From positions 1 through 32,654 of the forward strand of contig CAJUSM010000031.1 of NCBI GenBank assembly GCA_910588935.1: a DNA stretch of 32,654 nt, read 5' to 3'. The notes under the pieces are model-generated. The model was not told where the DNA came from. It searched no databases and was given only the letters and a program-made list of their open reading frames with translations. The DNA is from an uncultured Oscillospiraceae bacterium. GTDB taxonomy: Bacteria; Bacillota; Clostridia; Oscillospirales; Acutalibacteraceae. Below are positions 28,180 through 32,654 of this stretch, piece by piece (the stretch's first letter is position 1; every line of letters starts with the position of its first letter). A program made the position numbers and the translations under genes.

Positions 28180-30690
28180 CTAGGCCGCAAGCGGTTTACA
28201 AGAGAGGGCCACGCCAATGTCCGAACTGGTAACAGACGGCGCAAGGCTCAGGTGCACGCAGAAGGGACCCGCTCGAAGGTCATGGGCCCAGCCGCCGCCG
28301 ACAAGCGCGTATCGTGTTCCAGTGGAATACCACATAGCATCACACTCAAAGGTTGTGGCCGAACCCGACAACTCGTATGGGAACCGCCCAAACTTCTCGG
28401 TTTTACATTTTGAAATGTAGCCGCCGCTGGAACCAGTAGGCGCAGCATTACTCAGAGACTTATATCCATCGCCGGTAGTATTATAATCGGCTGCGGTCGT
28501 TCCGTCTTTCGTTCCGCGAGTCAGCTTGACTTTCTGAACGCTATTTACCAGCATCCACCCTGCAATACGCCGCCAAATGTTCCCCCACCAGTTTTCCATA
28601 CCAAATACCTTGACGCCGTCCGTACCATTCGTGGAACCCCAGAACATTCCTTTTGTGTTCATGGTGCCTGGGGCTATCGCGCTGCTGTTGGAACTCTTTG
28701 TTCTGCCGGAGCCATACGCGGTCTGCAAATCGGTAGACTTCGCCATCATGGTCAGCAAGTCGTTGATTAGCATACGGTCCGCCACAACCTCGGTGTACCA
28801 GTCCGCGCCGTTGGCCTTAGCATAGGTGATTTCCTGGTCAGCAGTAGTCGATACGCTGTTCGCCTGGCCACTGATGGAGCGAAGTTTACTGGAAACATTG
28901 GAGCCGAAGAAGATTGGCGTGTAGAAGTGGTCAATCTCATGATTCTGGCGGTCATAGTTGGACCAGCACTCGAAATCGTCATCCAGCTTCACATCAGAGA
29001 CACGGAAGTGGTAGATATTGCCCTCCTGCCAACGCTTTACAAAGATTTTGGGCCATTCCATCATGGCGTTTCCGCCAAAGGATGTATCCGCAACTTTAGA
29101 GGCCGTGCCATCTATTTTCTTTGTATAGTCATTGGGGTTCAGGTAGTGGTCTACTTTTCCCGCAAAAGTCAGCATACAGGGCCTGGGCATGAACTTCTCG
29201 CCCGGAGTGCTGGGCCAGCCGCCATAGTTAAACGCGCTGGTTCCCATCTTTGCCGCGGCAAAGCCCGTGTTGTCCACGTCTGCGGGGTAAGTGACCCGGG
29301 TAGCCGGATTGCTGTTGGCAGTGTCCAGGTCATAGCCATAGAGATACTCATAGGTCTTACCCTCGGCGCTGGCCTGATTGTCCGGAACCGCATTTTGATT
29401 GTACAGGCCTTTGTCGGAATAGGGGAACGCCCCATAGTAGTACATCTGCCCGCCCACAATGTCCGTATCCGTGTAGGTTCCGCTCTCGGTCAGGTTTGCC
29501 ACCAGGGTCCCATCTGTTTCATTGGCGGGATAGCCGTCCAGCTTCCTGCGGATCATAACGCCCGCCACGGCACTGGTAGTCACCCCGCTCTCTACGGTAT
29601 TGTCCGGCAGAGTGGCGGTCAGGACAATTTTGCCGGCGGCCGCGGAACTGGCAGAGAATGTTTTCATATTGCCGGGAGCAACCGGAGCGAACACCTTACA
29701 GCTTGCCTGATTTTCCGCAGTCTGGTTACGGTTGAACATCCCCCGGTCGGAGTAGGGGAAGGCGGCGTAATAGTAGATTGTATCGCCGGTCAGGCCCATA
29801 TCGGTGTAAGTACCGCTCTGTTTCAAATCGGTAACTTCCTCGCCGTCCGTCTCGTTGACTGGGTAGCTGCCTGTCTTGCGGCGAATAATGGCGCCGGCCA
29901 CAGTGCAAATCTCAACATCACCTTCGGTCTTGTTGCCAGGAAGAGTTGCCGTGATTTTCGCCTGATTGACCGCGTCGCATACAACACTGAAAGCGGCCAT
30001 GTCGTCCGGGGCTTCTCCCGCGTATACGGTGCAGCTTGTCCGGTTAGCCGGGTCACGGTTGTAAGCTCCGGTACTGGTGTAGACAAAGGCGCTGTAGTAA
30101 TAGGTGACGGCCTCTTCCACGTCTGTGTCTGTGATAACCGTGCTGGCGGTGATGTTCTGGAACACCTCGCCGTCTTCCTCGTCCTGTGGATAGCCCACGG
30201 TGGATTTACGAATCACCGCTCCGGCCGCACCCTGAGGCAGAGTGGCGGTCAGCTCCACATGGGAGGTCTGAGACGCGGAACTGTATACCAGTCGGGAAGT
30301 GAAAGCAGCCATAGGCTCTGGTTCGTTGAACACGGCCCGGTTAGCTGGGTTGCGGTTATATACACCCTGCGTGGTAAACGGATAAGCCGCGTAATAATAG
30401 GTGCCGTCCGCATTGGCAGTGGCGTCCGTGAATGTGGTAGATTCCGCGATTTCCGCTACCTTCTCCCCATCGAACTCGTCCTCGGGGTAGCCGGTGGACT
30501 TTTTGCGAATCACGGCCCCCGCCACAGTACACAGGGTCTGACCATCGATAACGGTATTGTCCGGCAGAACCGCTGTGATAACCGGCCTACCGCTGCCAGG
30601 TGCGGTTACGGAAAAAGCTTTCATGTTGGACGGCTCGATGCCGCCGAAAAGATGCCGTGCTTTGCCGTAGAGCATATCTTCTTCTGCCAT
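28180..30690 (-). CDS. DGR target: receptor-binding-type phage tail protein with C-type-lectin-like end
   Basis: The protein is 836 aa. After a short head, four ~105-residue beta-sandwich repeats (about 18-124, 125-225, 228-336 and 337-443) each contain a P-x-N/L-P strand, a GYP-x-(N/D)E-x-DG motif and Y-Y-Y-x-A-F/Y, and end near YNRNPANR/FNRNQ. They look fibronectin type III-like. Residues ~445-836 form a domain like the formylglycine-enzyme/C-type-lectin end of DGR targets (MENWWGNIWRRIAGWML, then FGRFPYELSG). It closes with the VR (RYALVGGGWAHDLRAGPF). AAAGGAG precedes the start. It is probably the host-recognition tip, displayed at the end of a tail fibre. Its variable residues should form the ligand face. 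Confidence 0.92.
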   Translation of the reverse strand: MAEEDMLYGKARHLFGGIEPSNMKAFSVTAPGSGRPVITAVLPDNTVIDGQTLCTVAGAVIRKKSTGYPEDEFDGEKVAEIAESTTFTDATANADGTYYYAAYPFTTQGVYNRNPANRAVFNEPEPMAAFTSRLVYSSASQTSHVELTATLPQGAAGAVIRKSTVGYPQDEEDGEVFQNITASTVITDTDVEEAVTYYYSAFVYTSTGAYNRDPANRTSCTVYAGEAPDDMAAFSVVCDAVNQAKITATLPGNKTEGDVEICTVAGAIIRRKTGSYPVNETDGEEVTDLKQSGTYTDMGLTGDTIYYYAAFPYSDRGMFNRNQTAENQASCKVFAPVAPGNMKTFSASSAAAGKIVLTATLPDNTVESGVTTSAVAGVMIRRKLDGYPANETDGTLVANLTESGTYTDTDIVGGQMYYYGAFPYSDKGLYNQNAVPDNQASAEGKTYEYLYGYDLDTANSNPATRVTYPADVDNTGFAAAKMGTSAFNYGGWPSTPGEKFMPRPCMLTFAGKVDHYLNPNDYTKKIDGTASKVADTSFGGNAMMEWPKIFVKRWQEGNIYHFRVSDVKLDDDFECWSNYDRQNHEIDHFYTPIFFGSNVSSKLRSISGQANSVSTTADQEITYAKANGADWYTEVVADRMLINDLLTMMAKSTDLQTAYGSGRTKSSNSSAIAPGTMNTKGMFWGSTNGTDGVKVFGMENWWGNIWRRIAGWMLVNSVQKVKLTRGTKDGTTAADYNTTGDGYKSLSNAAPTGSSGGYISKCKTEKFGRFPYELSGSATTFECDAMWYSTGTRYALVGGGWAHDLRAGPFCVHLSLAPSVTSSDIGVALSCKPLAA
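28198..28309 (-). repeat. DGR variable repeat (VR)
   Basis: It codes residues ~794-831 of the target protein, five codons before its end. Compared with the TR translation, 12 residues differ: I-L, N-G, N-A, Q-R, Y-C, N-H, N-S, N-L, N-V, N-D, Q-L and Y-C. Every one of the 17 nucleotide changes is at a template A and is non-synonymous. Homology stops abruptly at 28309/27756. Confidence 0.97.
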
Positions 30691-30706
30691 TTTGAATTCT
30701 CTCCTT

Positions 30707-31810
30707 TCATGAGTAGGTTATAGTCGTGCTGATTGTACTTCCGTCTGCCGCAAACTCTTTTGTCAGCGTGGCAGCAACGGTCTTATCGGCTTTCCTGAGA
30801 ACCGCGGTCATAGTCTGAAAGCTGTTGGTGAAGGTCTTGGTAAGCGTCCGGCCATCCGGAGCTGTTGAGATAATTGTTGTACCGTCCTCGCTGAACTCTT
30901 TTACTCCGTCCGCAAAACCGACACTAAGGATTCTGTCAATTTCTTCTTTGTTAATCTGGTTGGTGAGATTGCCAGCAATGTCGTCGCCAAATTGCGCCTT
31001 AATGCCATCGAACCACTGAGTAAAAGCGGCCTCCTGCTGTTCCACCCATTGGGAGTAGTCTTCTCTCTCCTGTATGGCGTGAGCGGCAGATTGAGCGGCG
31101 CTTGTTTCAGAGGCCTTTGCGTTTGTTTCGCTGGAGGCAGCGGCATTGGCGGATGCGGACGCGTTAACCTCTGACTTTTTCGCGGCCACTTCAGAATCAG
31201 AGGCGTTCGTTTCGGAAACCTTTGCGGCAGACGCGGAAGAAGACGCCTCGGCCGCTTTTTCAGACGCGGTGGAGGCAGAGGATGCGGCGTTTGTCTCCGA
31301 AGTCTTAGCGGCATTCTCTGATACGGCGGCTTTTTCCTCAGACGCTTTTGCGGCCTCTGCTGAGGCTGAGGAGGCTGTCGCGTTCTCTGTAGCAGTGGCT
31401 GCCGATACGGCGGCGTTAGTCTCCGATTCTTTTGCTGCTGATTCGGAGTTGGCAGCATTGGTTTCGGATGCCTTAGCCGCGGCCTCGGATGCGGCGGAAT
31501 TTATTTCAGAAGTTTTAGCGGCATTTGCCGCGTCAATAGCTTCTGACGCGCTTTCCAACGCTGCCTGCTCCGATGCGGCTGCGTTAGTCTCCGATTCTTT
31601 GGCCGCTGATTCGGACAGGGCTGCTTTCTCCTCTGATGCCTTTGCGGCAGCAGCGCTGTTCGTAGCGGAATCCTTTGCCGTAGCCGCAAACTCCATGGCT
31701 GCGTTTGACTCCACATTCATGGCCGCCAGAGCGTCATGGATGGAACCTCGGACCTCTTCGCCATATATGGCGTCCCGTATTTTTTGGAGCTGTGGGGAAA
31801 TATCTGCCAT
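30707..31810 (-). CDS. Ala-rich coiled-coil tail-fibre protein
   Basis: The protein is 367 aa. Residues ~40-235 are tandem repeats of the type A-K-A-S-E-T-N-A-A-x-S-E, a trimeric coiled-coil fibre shaft common in phage fibres. The N-terminus (PQLQKIRDAIYGEEVRGSIH) resembles baseplate-attachment ends. The last ~80 residues (EEIDRILSVGFADGVKEFSE, then DGRTLTKTF) are paralogous to the 22521-22964 protein. Its ATG overlaps the stop of the DUF1617-like gene (TAATG), and it ends 16 bp before the DGR target. It is a likely shaft or linker carrying the diversified receptor-binding protein. Confidence 0.87.
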   Translation of the reverse strand: MADISPQLQKIRDAIYGEEVRGSIHDALAAMNVESNAAMEFAATAKDSATNSAAAAKASEEKAALSESAAKESETNAAASEQAALESASEAIDAANAAKTSEINSAASEAAAKASETNAANSESAAKESETNAAVSAATATENATASSASAEAAKASEEKAAVSENAAKTSETNAASSASTASEKAAEASSSASAAKVSETNASDSEVAAKKSEVNASASANAAASSETNAKASETSAAQSAAHAIQEREDYSQWVEQQEAAFTQWFDGIKAQFGDDIAGNLTNQINKEEIDRILSVGFADGVKEFSEDGTTIISTAPDGRTLTKTFTNSFQTMTAVLRKADKTVAATLTKEFAADGSTISTTITYS

Positions 31811-32199
31811 TACGTCGCCTCCCCGTCTACCAGCATCCAGTCAATCGCGAGGATTTCTTCTCCTGACAAATTGCCGATTACCTCACTGTAGGGCAGCTCC
31901 ATAAGTTCCACCTCATGCTCCATTTCATTGTAAGGAGCGAGTTCGCTCAGAAACATTTTGAAATTGGGCGAAGTAGAGCTCAGGGAGATTGACGGGAGTT
32001 CGTTCCCGTTCTCATCTTTCTCACGCTCGCCGTACTTCTCAATCAGACTGTTGCGGAACCGTTCGTACTCGGTCAGGCACTCGGCCAGCCTGCGATGGTT
32101 CCGGGCAGCGGCATAGCCAATCTTGTCACGGTGGGAGAGCAGCGGTTTCAGCTGCATGAGCATGTCTACCATAACCGCGTTTTTAAGAGTTTTCTTCAT
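31810..32199 (-). CDS. DUF1617-like phage protein
   Basis: The protein is 129 aa, starting MKKTLKNAVMVDMLMQLKPL, with a helical N-terminus, then RLAECLTEYERFRNSLIEKY and a C-terminus ending EEILAIDWMLVDGEA. Size, place just after a tail protein, and pattern fit DUF1617, whose function is unknown. AAGGAGG precedes the start. It is coupled by TAATG to the fibre gene. Confidence in the family name is moderate. Confidence 0.7.
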   Translation of the reverse strand: MKKTLKNAVMVDMLMQLKPLLSHRDKIGYAAARNHRRLAECLTEYERFRNSLIEKYGEREKDENGNELPSISLSSTSPNFKMFLSELAPYNEMEHEVELMELPYSEVIGNLSGEEILAIDWMLVDGEAT

Positions 32200-32220
32200 A
32201 CCAGGCGCCTCCTTTCTTAC

Positions 32221-32654
32221 TTATTTCAAACCTTTTACGGTAGCCTTTGAAAAATCGACCGTTCCTTCAAACGAAACATCTCCTACAAAATAGATAAAGC
32301 AATATCCATCTTTACCGAAATACATATCCGCGTCAGCGGGACTGTACAGATGAACTTCCGGCGACATTCCTTCCCAGTAATCAATCGTAAACATGTGATA
32401 AAGATGGGAACTATACGTAGCGTACAGATTGAAACTGCCGCGTTCCTTACCCGCGATTACATTGATCTCTTCCCCACGAAGTGTAGGAGACTCTATCGTA
32501 ACCGCGTCGATATGTGTTGACTTAATGTAACTGGGAATGGCATTTTTGGCCTGTTGAGCCAGCGAATAGGCCGGATTGGAATTGATGTTCACGTTAGTTA
32601 CCAGGGCCCAGTCAATGGTACTGGCCGCTCCCATAGTGATGTCGCCATTGATGG
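32221..32654 (-). CDS. Phage tail protein, C-terminal end (gene continues past the window)
   Basis: An in-frame Met lies at 32634, but the frame stays open to the window edge (INGDIT before it), so this is the end of a larger protein. The ~144 visible residues contain IPSYIKSTHIDAVTIESPTL, then GEEINVIAGKERGSFNLYAT and an aromatic beta-rich end (HLYHMFTIDYWEGMSPEVHL). This resembles the C-terminus of siphovirus tail-tip/endopeptidase tail proteins of Clostridia phages. Position upstream of the fibre and receptor-binding genes supports a tail-tip role. Confidence 0.7.
   Translation of the reverse strand, partial: INGDITMGAASTIDWALVTNVNINSNPAYSLAQQAKNAIPSYIKSTHIDAVTIESPTLRGEEINVIAGKERGSFNLYATYSSHLYHMFTIDYWEGMSPEVHLYSPADADMYFGKDGYCFIYFVGDVSFEGTVDFSKATVKGLK

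Larger units (their letters stand above)
19880..32654. mobile_element. Prophage, left part (continues beyond the window)
   Basis: The prophage starts at the 3' part of tRNA-Trp (likely attL, within about 19880-19919) and runs to the right edge inside tail genes. It contains an integrase, xis-like and repressor genes, a DGR, tail-fibre genes and a holin. The exact core and attR are not visible, because the other end is outside. The int gene is read toward the tRNA, the usual tRNA-targeted arrangement. Confidence 0.88.

Noticed and set aside
28927..30723. 598-aa open frame on the + strand, opposite the DGR target
   Set aside because: It is antisense to a well-supported protein with repeats. 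It has no ribosome site or recognisable domain, and is explained by codon bias of the opposite strand.
31080..31690. Repeated units that could look like a repeat array or CRISPR
   Set aside because: The repeats are short, imperfect coding repeats (Ala-Ser-Glu-Thr-Asn-Ala) in frame, without constant spacers.
31146..31904. 252-aa Ala/Ser-rich open frame on the + strand
   Set aside because: It is a mirror of the repetitive Ala-rich coiled-coil gene on the minus strand, with no independent start signals.

Overview
The window looks like a chromosome segment of a spore-forming Clostridia bacterium, probably a gut Oscillospirales/Ruminococcaceae-type Firmicute. The signs are a spoIIGA-sigE pair, AGGAGG-type ribosome binding sites, consensus sigma-A promoters, two rhamnosidase-like glycoside hydrolases, and prophage gene families common in gut Clostridia. 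It has two parts: about 19.9 kb of chromosome, and the left part of an integrated prophage that runs off the right edge.

Chromosomal part (1-19.9 kb). A truncated glycoside hydrolase gene (+) converges on a leftward block: tadA, a CPBP membrane protease with a G10 tract in its proline-rich tail, htpG, a CyuA-like L-cysteine desulfidase, an M16C peptidase and recQ. A rightward GH78 alpha-L-rhamnosidase and nucleotidyltransferase pair follows. Next comes a divergent pair, an XRE regulator and a small membrane protein, with a shared dyad operator. spoIIGA-sigE follows, with a 22-bp-spaced promoter like that of Bacillus spoIIG. After this are a frameshifted C39-like lipoprotein gene, a decayed IS5-family transposase end, and a tRNA-Trp gene with a perfect consensus promoter.

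Prophage part (about 19.9-32.65 kb). Integration is most likely at the 3' end of tRNA-Trp. An integrase, an excisionase-like protein and an XRE repressor are read toward the tRNA. A divergent promoter drives one small rightward gene (74 aa), which lies inside a segment bounded by a perfect 26-bp inverted repeat. Beyond a strong leftward terminator the late genes are all leftward. Reading from the right edge they are: the end of a tail protein, a DUF1617-like protein, an Ala-rich coiled-coil fibre protein, an 836-aa receptor-binding-type protein, a diversity-generating retroelement (DGR), many small tail-associated proteins, an XhlA-like protein, a DUF2829/Tad2-like anti-defence candidate, a phiLC3-type holin and two modular tail-adaptor-like proteins. 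A Cas2-fold SinR-like gene sits in the lysis region on the opposite strand with its own promoter. No endolysin was recognised.

The main system is the DGR. A 112-bp template repeat (27645-27756) and variable repeat (28198-28309) differ at 17 positions. All 17 are adenines in the template's coding strand, all change the protein, and all seven AAY codons are altered. The reverse transcriptase has YMDD and an LGxxxSQ motif. A perfect 18-bp palindrome lies just downstream of the variable repeat. The slot where the accessory gene avd usually sits holds what looks like a self-contained transcription unit (promoter, 65-aa ORF, GAAA-tetraloop terminator), and no Avd-like protein was seen.
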